Below, in pieces: positions 43,444 through 51,878 of a DNA stretch of 62,360 nt. A model generated the notes under the pieces. That model worked only from the letters and a program-made list of their open reading frames with translations. It had not been told where the DNA came from and searched no databases. A program made the translations under genes and the position numbers. Source of the DNA: Candidatus Dactylopiibacterium sp. (GTDB taxonomy: Bacteria; Pseudomonadota; Gammaproteobacteria; Burkholderiales; Rhodocyclaceae); contig JAVHXQ010000015.1 of NCBI GenBank assembly GCA_031119555.1, positions 1 through 62,360 of the forward strand. The letters run 5' to 3'. Each line of letters starts with the position of its first letter. The first letter of the stretch is position 1.

Positions 43444-46319
43444 TCGCGCCGCTCCGGGCTTGCGGGCGGCTCGGCGGGCAGCAGCACGGTGAAGAGGGCG
43501 CCCCCTTCGGGGCGGTTTGCGGCATGAATCCGGCCGCCGTGGTCCTCCATGATGCGCCGGCTGATCGCCAGCCCCAGCCCCGAGCCGCCGGTATTGGGCT
43601 GGCCGCTCTGGCGGAAGGACTCGAAGATCGCTTCGAGGTCGGCCGGCGCCACGCCAGGCCCTTCATCCTCGACCGTGAAGCCGACCGCCGCGCGGCCGTC
43701 GGCAAGTCTGGCGTCGGCCAGGAAGCGCACCTGGATGCGGCCGCCTTCGGGGCTGAACTTGATCGCGTTGGAGAGCAGGTTGATGAGCACCTGCGTGATG
43801 CGCGCGCGGTCGTACCGGGCCGTGATGCGCGGTGATGCGCTATCCACGTCGATGTCCAGACGATGCCGCGCGGTCAGCGAGGAGACTTCGCCGAGGGCGG
43901 CCTGTACGGTCTGCTGCAGGCTGTTGGCATGCTTTTCGTAGCGCATGCGGTCGGCTTCCAGGCGCGAGAGGTCGAGCAGATCGTTGAGCAGCGCGAGCAG
44001 GCGCCGGCCGGCGCCCTGGATGCGCTCGAAGTAGCGCGCGAGGTCGGTCGGGCTGCGCGCGACCGATTTCGTCAGCCCCATCTCCGAGAACGACAGGATC
44101 GCGTGCATGGGCGTGCGCAGTTCGTGCGACATGTTGGTCAGGAACGTGGTCTTGGCCTGGTTGGCGGCTTCGGCGGCTTCCTTGGCCTCGCGCAGGCTGC
44201 GCGCGATTTCCTTCTGGCGCGAGATGTCGGTCAGGAACGCAAAGCGGTAGGCGACGCGGCCGTGTTCGTCGGCCACCACCCCGTCGCTGGCCTGGAAGGG
44301 GCGCAAGCCATCGATACCCACGGGCAGCAGGATCTCGTCCTGCGCGCCGGCATGCATCGCACCGGGGGGTGGAAACAGCCGTGCGCTGAGACCCTCGCCC
44401 CATACCGCCTCGGGCGTGTGGCCGAGCAGGGTCTCGCGCGAGCGGCCGAGCTGCTGGCAGAGCGCGCGGTTGACGTCCACGATGCGCCGCTCGGCGTCGA
44501 GCAGCACGAAGCTTTCTTCCATGGCTTCGAGCACCGAGCGCTTGAGCTGTTCCGACTGGCGCAGCTGCAGCGCGGCGGCGCGCTGCGCGCTGACGTCCTC
44601 GATGATGAAGACGATGCCCCGGTCGGGCAGCTGCGGCACGAGGGAGCGCGCGAAGAGCACGGCCCAGAACGCGCTGCCGTCGCGGCGGCGCAGTTCGGCC
44701 TCGCCGCGGTAGGTGTCGCCGCGCAGCAGGCTGTGCAGGATCTGCTCGCGTTGCTGCGTGAAGGCTTGCGGGCTGGCGTAGAGATTCTGCTCGGGCAGCA
44801 GGTGCAGCGCGTTGCGGTCGTGCCCGAAGAGCGTCTCGAACGCCGGGTTCACGAGCACGATGCGGTTTTCCTCGGAGAGCAGGATCGCCAGCGGGTTGGC
44901 GTCGAGCACGGCGCGGATCTCGGCGGTGCGCTCCGCCACCATCTCCTGCAGGTGGTCGCGGTGGCGGCGCAGCTCCTGCTGCGCGGCTTCACGCTCGGAG
45001 ACGTCGCGCGCGGTGATGCACAGGTAGGTGTCGGCCGCGTCGTTGATCATGGCCGCCGAAAGCTCGACGGGCGTGAGGCGGCCGGGGCGGCTGCGCAGGC
45101 GCGAGGAGCGCCCGTTGAGGCGGACGTCCTGCGGGGTGGGGCCGGAAATGCCGAGCACGTCGCCGATGTCGAGCAGTTCGGCGAGGTTCATGCCGAGCAG
45201 GATGTCGGGCGCGTAGCCGCTGACGTGCGCGAAGCGCCGGTTCACGTAGCGGATGTGTCCTTCCGGCGAACACCACACCACCATCTCGGGCGACTCGTTT
45301 ACGGCGAACTGGGTCAGCCGCAGGCTGGCCTCGGAGCGTTCCAGGCGCCGGATCTGGAACAGCAGCACGCCCAGCATCAGGCTCAGCGCGCAGAGGATCA
45401 GCAGGGCCACGCTGACGCGCACCAGCGTGGCGTTGTGAAAGCGCACCAGTACGCGCTCGCGGTCCAGCGACACGCGCATGAAGAGTGATACCGGGCCCTG
45501 GCTGGCGAGCTGGGCCACGAGGCGTCCGCCCGAGCGGTCGGTCTGCTGCGTGAAGATGGGGTTGTCGTTGCGCAGGCGGTCGGCGGCGAGCAGGTTCTGG
45601 CCGAGGTCGCCGATGTCGAAGGGGTAATTCACGAGCAGGACGCCGTCTTCACGCAGCACTTCGATGTGGGTGCCGCGATCGAGGCGCATCGAATCGTAGA
45701 AGTGCAGGAAGTAACCGGGGTCCAGTGCGGCGAGCAGCACGCCGTCGAAACGCCCGCCGGGGCCCACGAGGCGCGTGGAGACGGGGATCAGCCAGCGCTT
45801 GTCGAGGCGCGCGATCATGGGCGCGCCCACGAAAGGCTGGTCGCTGGCGGAATCGCGGTGATGCACGAAGTACTGGCGGTCGCTGAGGTCGAGGATGCCG
45901 GCCGGGTAGCGCAGGCCCGTGACGCGCAGCATGCCGTTCGCGCCGATCACCGACAGCGCGCGGATCTGGGGCGAGAGCTCGGTCTTGAGCGCGAGACGTT
46001 CGTGCAGCGCGCGGTCGTCCGTGGCGCGGCTGTCGTTCTGCTCGATCTCTTCGGCGATGCTGTCGAGCAACTGCGCCACCGACACGATGCTGCGCGTGGC
46101 GTGCTCGTCGAGCGAGCGCGCGATCGAAAAAGCCTGGCGCTGCGCGCTGGCGATGGTTTCGGCGTAGTCGTTGTAGCTCAGGGCGCTGACCACCAGCACG
46201 GTGATCAGCAGGAACAGCGCGTAGAACGCCAGAACGCTCTGGCGCAGGCGATGGAGCAGCGGGCGGACGTCCTGCCCGGGTCGATTCTCCAGTAACGGCT
46301 GGATCCAGGTGAAGGGCAT
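43434..46319 (-). CDS. Membrane histidine kinase with Cache and PAS domains
   Basis: A 961-residue sensor kinase. Order: transmembrane helix (~29-50), periplasmic double-Cache domain (~50-300, with LSDRQYFVHHRD and GVLLAALDPGYFLHFY), second helix (~308-328), three PAS domains (~340-460, ~480-610, ~615-710), HisKA with MSHELRTPMHAILSF (phosphorylated His732) and an HATPase_c domain with N box INLLSNAIKF, G1 EDEGPGV and G2 GGSGLGLAI. There is no receiver domain and no response regulator nearby, so it is an orphan kinase. The Cache fold suggests detection of small organic ligands. Confidence 0.92.
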   Translation of the reverse strand: MPFTWIQPLLENRPGQDVRPLLHRLRQSVLAFYALFLLITVLVVSALSYNDYAETIASAQRQAFSIARSLDEHATRSIVSVAQLLDSIAEEIEQNDSRATDDRALHERLALKTELSPQIRALSVIGANGMLRVTGLRYPAGILDLSDRQYFVHHRDSASDQPFVGAPMIARLDKRWLIPVSTRLVGPGGRFDGVLLAALDPGYFLHFYDSMRLDRGTHIEVLREDGVLLVNYPFDIGDLGQNLLAADRLRNDNPIFTQQTDRSGGRLVAQLASQGPVSLFMRVSLDRERVLVRFHNATLVRVSVALLILCALSLMLGVLLFQIRRLERSEASLRLTQFAVNESPEMVVWCSPEGHIRYVNRRFAHVSGYAPDILLGMNLAELLDIGDVLGISGPTPQDVRLNGRSSRLRSRPGRLTPVELSAAMINDAADTYLCITARDVSEREAAQQELRRHRDHLQEMVAERTAEIRAVLDANPLAILLSEENRIVLVNPAFETLFGHDRNALHLLPEQNLYASPQAFTQQREQILHSLLRGDTYRGEAELRRRDGSAFWAVLFARSLVPQLPDRGIVFIIEDVSAQRAAALQLRQSEQLKRSVLEAMEESFVLLDAERRIVDVNRALCQQLGRSRETLLGHTPEAVWGEGLSARLFPPPGAMHAGAQDEILLPVGIDGLRPFQASDGVVADEHGRVAYRFAFLTDISRQKEIARSLREAKEAAEAANQAKTTFLTNMSHELRTPMHAILSFSEMGLTKSVARSPTDLARYFERIQGAGRRLLALLNDLLDLSRLEADRMRYEKHANSLQQTVQAALGEVSSLTARHRLDIDVDSASPRITARYDRARITQVLINLLSNAIKFSPEGGRIQVRFLADARLADGRAAVGFTVEDEGPGVAPADLEAIFESFRQSGQPNTGGSGLGLAISRRIMEDHGGRIHAANRPEGGALFTVLLPAEPPASPERRDQA

Positions 46320-46411
46320 GGTTCAGGCGGCGGCGGTCTCGCCGCCGCGAGCTATGGGGCGCACTCGGCGCCCCCGGAGAAGGAGCACGCGCGGGGCGTG
46401 CCGTGGCGGAA

Positions 46412-46765
46412 TCAGTGCGCGGCGTCGGCCGTGCACTTCTTCACGAAGCTCGTGCGGGCCGCGCCAGCCAGCTTTCTTTCGGTCGCCTGGGCCTCGCATG
46501 CGCCGGCGGCGGAGGCGGCGTGGGCGTCGGCTTCGCATTTCTTCACGAAGCTGTTGCGTGCGGCACCCGCGAGCTTCTTCCCGGTGGCCTGCGCCTCGCA
46601 GTCGGCGGGGGCCGCCGCCGCCGCGTCGGTCGTGCATTTCTTCACGAAGCTGTTGCGCGCCGCGCCCGCGAGTTTCTTCTCGGTGGCCTGCTCTTCGCAG
46701 GTGGCGGCAAATGCGAACTGGGTGACGAACAGGCTGGTCAGGCTCAGGATCAGGATCTTGCGCAT
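46412..46765 (-). CDS. psiF: Secreted protein with three PsiF repeats
   Basis: A 117-residue protein with a Sec signal peptide (ending FAFA, residue 20) and three tandem PsiF repeats of the form C-E-x-QAT-x-KLAGAARNSFVKKC. E. coli PsiF, induced by phosphate starvation, has two. Its function is unknown. Each repeat holds two cysteines, probably forming disulfides in the periplasm. An AGGAG motif precedes the ATG; TAGAAT on the minus strand (46815-46820) may be the -10. I found no Pho box upstream. Confidence 0.85.
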   Translation of the reverse strand: MRKILILSLTSLFVTQFAFAATCEEQATEKKLAGAARNSFVKKCTTDAAAAAPADCEAQATGKKLAGAARNSFVKKCEADAHAASAAGACEAQATERKLAGAARTSFVKKCTADAAH

Positions 46766-46857
46766 CGGGGTCTCCTCGCGAACGGATGGGATGCGCCCGT
46801 GAGGGCCGCGCTTGATTCTAAGCCGATGCACACGCCTGCGTGTGGTCCGTCCGCGCT

Positions 46858-47703
46858 TCAGTCGGCCTGGTGCTCCAGGATGTGGCGCGCGCCGGGGTCG
46901 GTGCCCAGCACGTCCACGAGCCATGGCATCATCGGCTCCAGCGTGGCGGCGAGCGTCCAGGGCGGGTTGATCACGAACATGCCGCTGCCGTGCATGCCCA
47001 TGCCGTCGGGCGAGGGGCCGCGCACGGCGAGTGCCGCGTGCAGCCAGTTGCGCGCACCCAGCGCCTTGAGATGATTGACGAGCTGACGCGACTCGGGCCG
47101 CGAGAGCATGGGATACCAGATCGCGTAGGTGCCCGTGGGAAAGCGCTGCAGCGCGTCGCGCAGGGTGTCGACGAGGCGGGTGTAGTCCTCGCGCAGCTCG
47201 TAGGAGGGGTCGATCAGCGTGAGCGCGCGGCGCGAGGGCGGCGGCAGCAGGGCCTTGAGGCGCGCGAAGCCGTCGTCGGCATAGACGAGGGCTTGCTTGC
47301 CGTGGCCGCCGAAGGTCTGTTCCAGCGTGCGGAAATCGGTGCTGTGCAGCTCGAACAGGCGCAGCCGGTCCTGCTCGCGCAATGCGCGCTGCGACAGCCA
47401 CGGCGAGCCGGGGTAGGCGCGCAGGCTGCCGTCGGGATTGAGTTCGCGCACGGCGGCGACATACTCGGCGAGCGCTTCGGGCAGATCGCTGCGCGACCAC
47501 AGGCGCCCGATGCCGTCGCGATATTCGCCGAGCTTTTCGGCATGGACCGAATCGAGCGCGTACAGGCCGGCGCCGGCGTGGGTGTCGATGACCCAGAAGG
47601 CCTTGTCCTTCTGCGCGAGGTGGCGCAGGAGCTGGATCTGGAGGGTGTGCTTGAGCACGTCGGCGTGGTTGCCGGCGTGATAGGAGTGGCGGTAGCTCAG
47701 CAT
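46858..47703 (-). CDS. rlmJ: 23S rRNA (adenine(2030)-N6)-methyltransferase RlmJ
   Basis: A 281-residue protein (E. coli RlmJ 280) that methylates A2030 of 23S rRNA. It begins MLSYRHSYHAGNHADVLKH, the family signature, followed by DTHAGAGLYAL for S-adenosylmethionine binding. The catalytic D-P-x-Y motif reads DPSYE. The C-terminus has GSGMFVINPPW. It lies alone between the psiF-like gene and the sulfurtransferase on the same strand. Confidence 0.95.
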   Translation of the reverse strand: MLSYRHSYHAGNHADVLKHTLQIQLLRHLAQKDKAFWVIDTHAGAGLYALDSVHAEKLGEYRDGIGRLWSRSDLPEALAEYVAAVRELNPDGSLRAYPGSPWLSQRALREQDRLRLFELHSTDFRTLEQTFGGHGKQALVYADDGFARLKALLPPPSRRALTLIDPSYELREDYTRLVDTLRDALQRFPTGTYAIWYPMLSRPESRQLVNHLKALGARNWLHAALAVRGPSPDGMGMHGSGMFVINPPWTLAATLEPMMPWLVDVLGTDPGARHILEHQAD

Positions 47704-47721
47704 GCGTATCGGTTCAGAGGG

Positions 47722-48570
47722 TCAGAGGGCGCCCGTGGCGACGGGGCGGGCGGGGTCCGCGCACCATTCGCTCCAGGAGCCGGGGTAGAGCGCCGCGCCG
47801 GGCAGGCCGGCGATCTCCAGCGCGAGCAGGTTGTGGCAGGCCGTGATGCCCGAGCCGCATTGGGCGACGACGGCCGCGGGCGGGGTCTCGCCGAGCAGGC
47901 GGGTCCATTCCTCGCGCAGCGTGGCGGCGGGCTTGAAGCGGCCGTCGGGGGCGAGATTGTCCTTGAAGAACCGGTTCTTCGCACCCGGAATGTGGCCGCC
48001 GACCGGGTCCAGTGTTTCGTTTTCGCCGCGGAAGCGGTCGGGGCTGCGAGCGTCCACGATCAGACGGTCTGCGCGCTCCAGCGCGGCGAGCACGCTCTGC
48101 GCGTCGAGCGTTTCCGTGCGCGCCGCGCGCAGCGGGAAGACCGTGGCTTCGCGCGCACGCGCCGGCCCGGTCTCCAGCGGCAGCCGCGCGGCCTGCCAGG
48201 CGGGCAGACCGCCGTCGACCACGCAGACCGCCTCGTGCCCCAGCCAGCGCAGCATCCACCACAGGCGCGCGGCCATCATGCCGCCCGAGGCGTCATAGAC
48301 GGCGACGCGGTTCGTCGCAGCCAGCCCGCGCGCGCCCAGCAGGGCCGCGAAGTCCTCGCGCGCGGGCAGCGGATGGCGACCGTTGCGGCCGGTGCGGGCG
48401 GCAGAGAGATCGCGGTCCATGTGCAGAAACTGCGCGCCCGGGATGTGGCCGGCGAGGAAGGCCGCTTCGCCGGCCGCCGCATCGGCCAGATCGTGGCGGA
48501 CGTCGAATACCCGCCATTCCGGCGAGTCGAGGCAGGCATGGAGTTCGGCGGCGGTCATCAGCGGCGGCAT
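47722..48570 (-). CDS. sseA: Sulfurtransferase, 3-mercaptopyruvate type
   Basis: A 282-residue two-domain rhodanese-fold protein. The N-terminal inactive domain holds FDVRHDLADAAAGEAAFLAGHIPGA. The C-terminal domain carries the active-site loop CGSGITACH, which is the mercaptopyruvate sulfurtransferase form rather than the CRKGVT of thiosulfate sulfurtransferase. It would move sulfur from 3-mercaptopyruvate to thiol acceptors in the cytoplasm. I chose the ATG at 48570 over 48576 because GAGGA is correctly spaced for it. It is divergent from slyX. Confidence 0.88.
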   Translation of the reverse strand: MPPLMTAAELHACLDSPEWRVFDVRHDLADAAAGEAAFLAGHIPGAQFLHMDRDLSAARTGRNGRHPLPAREDFAALLGARGLAATNRVAVYDASGGMMAARLWWMLRWLGHEAVCVVDGGLPAWQAARLPLETGPARAREATVFPLRAARTETLDAQSVLAALERADRLIVDARSPDRFRGENETLDPVGGHIPGAKNRFFKDNLAPDGRFKPAATLREEWTRLLGETPPAAVVAQCGSGITACHNLLALEIAGLPGAALYPGSWSEWCADPARPVATGAL

Positions 48571-48689
48571 GGGCATTCCTCGGGGTGCGGCAAGGGCGCG
48601 GGCAAGGCTGGAGTATCCGGCATTTGCGCGGCAGGGGAAATCGCGGCGGCGTACAATCCGCCCTTTACCCGGCGCCGGAGCCTGCCCGC

Positions 48690-48896
48690 ATGGAAGACCG
48701 CATCATCGAGCTCGAGACCAAGCTGTGCTTCGTCGACGACCTGCTCGAACAGCTCAACCGCACCGTCTGGCGTCAGCAGGAGCAGATCGACCAGTTGCAG
48801 GCCCAGATCCGCGTGCTCTACCGCCAGATGCAGGCCCCCGCCGCGGCGGGCGCCGAGAAGCGCGACCTGCGCGACGAAATCCCCCCCCATTACTGA
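48690..48896 (+). CDS. slyX: SlyX family protein
   Basis: A 68-residue SlyX protein: an acidic coiled coil (MEDRIIELETKLCFVDDLLEQ..., then RQQEQIDQLQAQIRVLYRQM) and the conserved C-terminal DEIPPHY. Function is unknown. TACAAT at 48652-48657 may be the -10. A nuclease gene starts 11 bases after its stop, so they probably share a transcript. Despite the shared name, slyD is 12 kb away. Confidence 0.92.
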   Translation: MEDRIIELETKLCFVDDLLEQLNRTVWRQQEQIDQLQAQIRVLYRQMQAPAAAGAEKRDLRDEIPPHY

Positions 48897-48907
48897 GGCA
48901 CCCGAAG

Positions 48908-49750
48908 ATGTCCGCGCTCCGCTGGCTGGTCTGCATCCTGTTCGTCACACTGCCGGGCCTTGCGCAGGCGTGGAACGCGGCCGGGCACGCGGCCATCGCC
49001 GCGATCGCCGCCGCCGGCCTGACGCCCACCGCCACGGCCGAGGTGGCGCGCCTGCTGGAGGGCGATCTCGACCGCCATGGCAAGCTTTCGGGCCGCACCC
49101 GGCTCACGCAGATCGCCTCGTGGCCCGACGAGATCCGCGCCGAGGCGCAGAAGACCGACCCCGCCGCCTACCGGGGCTGGCACGTGCGCAACAACAGCGT
49201 GTGCAGTCAGAAGCTCGGCCCGTGTCCCGACGGTCATTGCGTGGACCAGCTCATCGTGCATTACACGGCCGTGCTGGCCGACCGCAGCCAGCCGGCGCGC
49301 GCGCGCAACGAAGCGCTCAAGTGGGTCGTCCATCTCGTGGGCGATCTGCACATGCCGCTGCATTCGGCCACCAACCGCAACGGCGGCGGCGCGCGCGTGC
49401 GCCTCATCGGCCACGCCCTGCGGCCCACGGCGACCTTCCACTCGGTGTGGGACGAAGAGCTGCTCAACGCCGCGCTGTCGGGCTGGGTGCGCGCCCCGGT
49501 GGCGGCGCCGCGTGGCGTTCCGGCGCCCGATGCGCCCACGCAGTGGATGGTGGAAACGCGCGAAATCGCCCTGCGCGACGTGTACGGCCCGCTGGCGGGG
49601 TTCGATTGCGCGACGCGGCTCGCCGAGCCCATCGAGCTCGATCCGGCCTATCAGGCGCGCAGCGTGGGCGTGGTGCGCGGTCAGGTGGAGCGCGCGGGCC
49701 TGCGTCTGACGCAATGGCTCAACGCCGCGCTGGACGCGCCGCGCAACTGA
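48908..49750 (+). CDS. S1/P1 family nuclease, secreted
   Basis: A 280-residue protein with a Sec signal peptide ending LAQA, leaving Trp as the mature N-terminus (WNAAGHAAIAAIA). Zinc-dependent S1/P1 nucleases use this N-terminal Trp and the following His as ligands. Further ligand regions are IASWPDEIR, GWHVRNN and HLVGDLHMPLHSATNRNGGG. It should degrade single-stranded DNA and RNA outside the cytoplasm, and could scavenge phosphate. It lies just after slyX. Confidence 0.88.
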   Translation: MSALRWLVCILFVTLPGLAQAWNAAGHAAIAAIAAAGLTPTATAEVARLLEGDLDRHGKLSGRTRLTQIASWPDEIRAEAQKTDPAAYRGWHVRNNSVCSQKLGPCPDGHCVDQLIVHYTAVLADRSQPARARNEALKWVVHLVGDLHMPLHSATNRNGGGARVRLIGHALRPTATFHSVWDEELLNAALSGWVRAPVAAPRGVPAPDAPTQWMVETREIALRDVYGPLAGFDCATRLAEPIELDPAYQARSVGVVRGQVERAGLRLTQWLNAALDAPRN

Positions 49751-49778
49751 GCGGGAAGGGGGCGGCGGGCGGCGCGGT

Positions 49779-50198
49779 TCAGCGCGGCCGCGCCGGCGCC
49801 TGGGCCTGCCGATAGGGGCAGTGGCCCGGGCGGGGGCCGATTTTCTGCGGGTGGTCGCGGCAGGTATCGGGGCGCTGCTCATACACCGTGCAGCGGCGCG
49901 TGACGGGATCGAGCAGACGGCAGTCTCCATTGGCGCGGCGCGCCAGCGTGAAGAGTGCGTGACGGAAGTTGAAGTGCTCGATCACGCCTTGTTTCTGCAG
50001 GCTGCGCGCAAGCTGCTTGGGGTCCGTCTCGAGATCGAAGGCGTCGATCAGCCCCAGGCGCACGAGATCGCGCGCGCGGACTTCCGCCGGCATGGTGCAG
50101 CAGACGGCCGCGCAGCTGTCGCACAGCCCCTTGCGGAAGCGTACCCAGGTGTCGAGATTGTCGCGGTCGGCATTGTGGATGATGACGTGCTTCTGCAT
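49779..50198 (-). CDS. YkgJ-type cysteine cluster protein
   Basis: A 139-residue protein with a CxxC...CC cluster (GLCDSCAAVCC, residues ~25-35) and a second cluster (GDCRLLDPVTRRCTVYEQRPDTC), the pattern of the CxxCxxCC/YkgJ family thought to bind a metal. Function is unknown. It is the last gene of a three-gene minus-strand operon with an acyltransferase and a PilZ protein; the gap to the PilZ gene is 8 bases. Confidence 0.82.
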   Translation of the reverse strand: MQKHVIIHNADRDNLDTWVRFRKGLCDSCAAVCCTMPAEVRARDLVRLGLIDAFDLETDPKQLARSLQKQGVIEHFNFRHALFTLARRANGDCRLLDPVTRRCTVYEQRPDTCRDHPQKIGPRPGHCPYRQAQAPARPR

Positions 50199-50206
50199 GG
50201 GCGCGC

Positions 50207-50608
50207 TCAGATCAGCGAAGGCCCCTTCACGATGGCTTCGGCGTCGGCCGGCGTGAGCCGCACCGACGCGCCGCAGATCACGATCACCGTGAGCCACTCC
50301 TGCAGCACGCGCTCGCCGCCCTCCTGCAGCGACACGATCACGCAGCCCGTGAGGCCGCCCGCGCGGTTGACGGCTCGCGCCCGCCCCTGCACGCGGTCGC
50401 CGAAGCCATCGATGAGGCGCAGCGTGAAGTCGAACTCGCCTTCGGGGCAGGGCGCCTGTTGCGAGACGCTGAAGCCGTCCAGCGAAAGATCGATCAGCGT
50501 GAGCTTGCGCCCCTCGACGACGAGATCGATGCAGGGCTTGCCGTCGCGCACCGCGGCAAAGCGCTGGCGCTGACGGCGTTCGGTGGGGCTGAGGTCGGAA
50601 GGATTCAT
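50207..50608 (-). CDS. PilZ domain protein
   Basis: A 133-residue PilZ protein, a cyclic di-GMP receptor fold. The RxxxR-type motif is seen at the start (TERRQRQRFAAVRDG) and the D/NxSxxG motif as LIDLSLDGFSV near residue 45. The rest is a six-stranded barrel. The ATG overlaps the acyltransferase stop by ATGA, so translation is coupled. A c-di-GMP effect on the acyltransferase is an inference from this coupling. Confidence 0.82.
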   Translation of the reverse strand: MNPSDLSPTERRQRQRFAAVRDGKPCIDLVVEGRKLTLIDLSLDGFSVSQQAPCPEGEFDFTLRLIDGFGDRVQGRARAVNRAGGLTGCVIVSLQEGGERVLQEWLTVIVICGASVRLTPADAEAIVKGPSLI

Positions 50609-51687
50609 GACGATTCGGTACGGACCGGAGCGGAAGGAAGCATTTCGAGGCGGCGCGACACCAGGCGCGCGCAACGCAGCTCGACATGCTGATGGAAGAA
50701 GTGCCCCGCCACAAGACTCGCCAGCCATGCCAGCGCCATGCCCGCCAGATTCAGCGCCGGCGAGGCGGGAAAGAGCCTGAATATGAGGGCATTGCAGAGC
50801 AGACAGACCGGAAAGTGGATCAGGAAGACCGAATACGAGATGCGCGCCAGCCAGCGCGTGACGGCCGTGTCGGGCCAGCGCGTGAGCCAGTCCTCGCGCA
50901 TCGCCACGGCCAGAAGCAGGGCGGTGGCGAGCGCGATCGCGATGCGCGAGCGGAAATCGAACCATTCGGCCGCGAGCCCGATGCCCGCCATGAGCACCAG
51001 CCAGAGCACGCTGCGCTTGCGCGAGCCGGCCCATTGCGCACAGGCGCCCAGCGCGTAGGCGCCGAAGAAATACATCCACCAGTCGTCCAGGCCGGGCTGG
51101 CGATTGAAATAGAACAGCGAAACCACGCCCGCCGTGGCTACCAGCGCGGGCGTCAGCCAGGGCTGGCGCGGGTGTCGCCGTGCGACCGCCAGCGTGAGCC
51201 CCAGCACCGCGAAGAGCTGGAAGTCGATCGCCACGTACCACACGCCGGCCGACAGCGATTCGTGGTCGAGCACGCCCTGCAGCAGCAGCGCATGACTGAG
51301 AAGCTGGACCAGCGTGGGTGCGAGCGGGATCGCGTCGCTCGCGAGCAGGTTCCGCGCGATCGCGGCACTCAGGATGCTGGCGAGCACGGCGACCATGAGC
51401 GGTAGCGCGAGGCGGCAGTAGCGCGCGAGCAGCGTGGGCCCGAGCGCCAGGACGCGGGGCTGGCCGGTGGGTGCGAGGCTGCGCGCGGCCAGGAAGCCCG
51501 CGACGACCAGGAACACCTGGACGGCGATGCGCGCGTAATCGTAGAGCCAGTCGATCGTCGCCGGCGCGAGCGGATAGGCCAGATCCGACATGGGCCCGTA
51601 GAAGGCCAGATGGTGCAGCACGATGAGCTGCGAGGCGCCGGCCTTGAGCGTATCGATCAAGGGCAGGCGAGGGCGTTGTTTTGTCAT
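50605..51687 (-). CDS. Acyltransferase 3 family membrane protein
   Basis: A 360-residue integral membrane protein with about ten helices. The family start PLIDTLKAGASQLIVLHHLAFYG carries the catalytic histidine region, followed by QVFLVVAGFLAARSL. Near the C-terminus SYSVFLIHFPVCLL is typical. OafA/NodX-like enzymes add acetyl or other acyl groups to surface polysaccharides or lipids. The target here is unknown. It heads the operon acyltransferase-PilZ-YkgJ and is divergent from a PAP2 phosphatase gene. Confidence 0.85.
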   Translation of the reverse strand: MTKQRPRLPLIDTLKAGASQLIVLHHLAFYGPMSDLAYPLAPATIDWLYDYARIAVQVFLVVAGFLAARSLAPTGQPRVLALGPTLLARYCRLALPLMVAVLASILSAAIARNLLASDAIPLAPTLVQLLSHALLLQGVLDHESLSAGVWYVAIDFQLFAVLGLTLAVARRHPRQPWLTPALVATAGVVSLFYFNRQPGLDDWWMYFFGAYALGACAQWAGSRKRSVLWLVLMAGIGLAAEWFDFRSRIAIALATALLLAVAMREDWLTRWPDTAVTRWLARISYSVFLIHFPVCLLCNALIFRLFPASPALNLAGMALAWLASLVAGHFFHQHVELRCARLVSRRLEMLPSAPVRTESS

Positions 51688-51878
51688 GACGAAAGGCGCC
51701 CGGCTTGCCCCGGGCGGGCTCGGGCGCGGGCGTGGAGGCCGGGCGCCGCTGGAAAGGCGCCGAGTCTACCAGCGCGGCGCGGGCCGATCCAGCCGGACGC
51801 GCTGGCGGCCGCGGATGGGCTTTGGCACAATCGCCGCCACGGTCGGCCTTTGCGCCGACAGCGACGCGGCTGATTTTC

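Noticed and set aside
46766..46857. Pho box expected upstream of the psiF-like gene
   Set aside because: No CTGTCAT-like repeats at 11-base spacing are present; only a TAGAAT -10-like element is seen.
47161..47225. Serine in the RlmJ catalytic motif (DPSYE instead of DPPYE) as a sign of inactivation
   Set aside because: The D-P-x-Y pattern keeps the residues that matter, the rest of the protein is intact, and I cannot exclude that this variant is common in the family.
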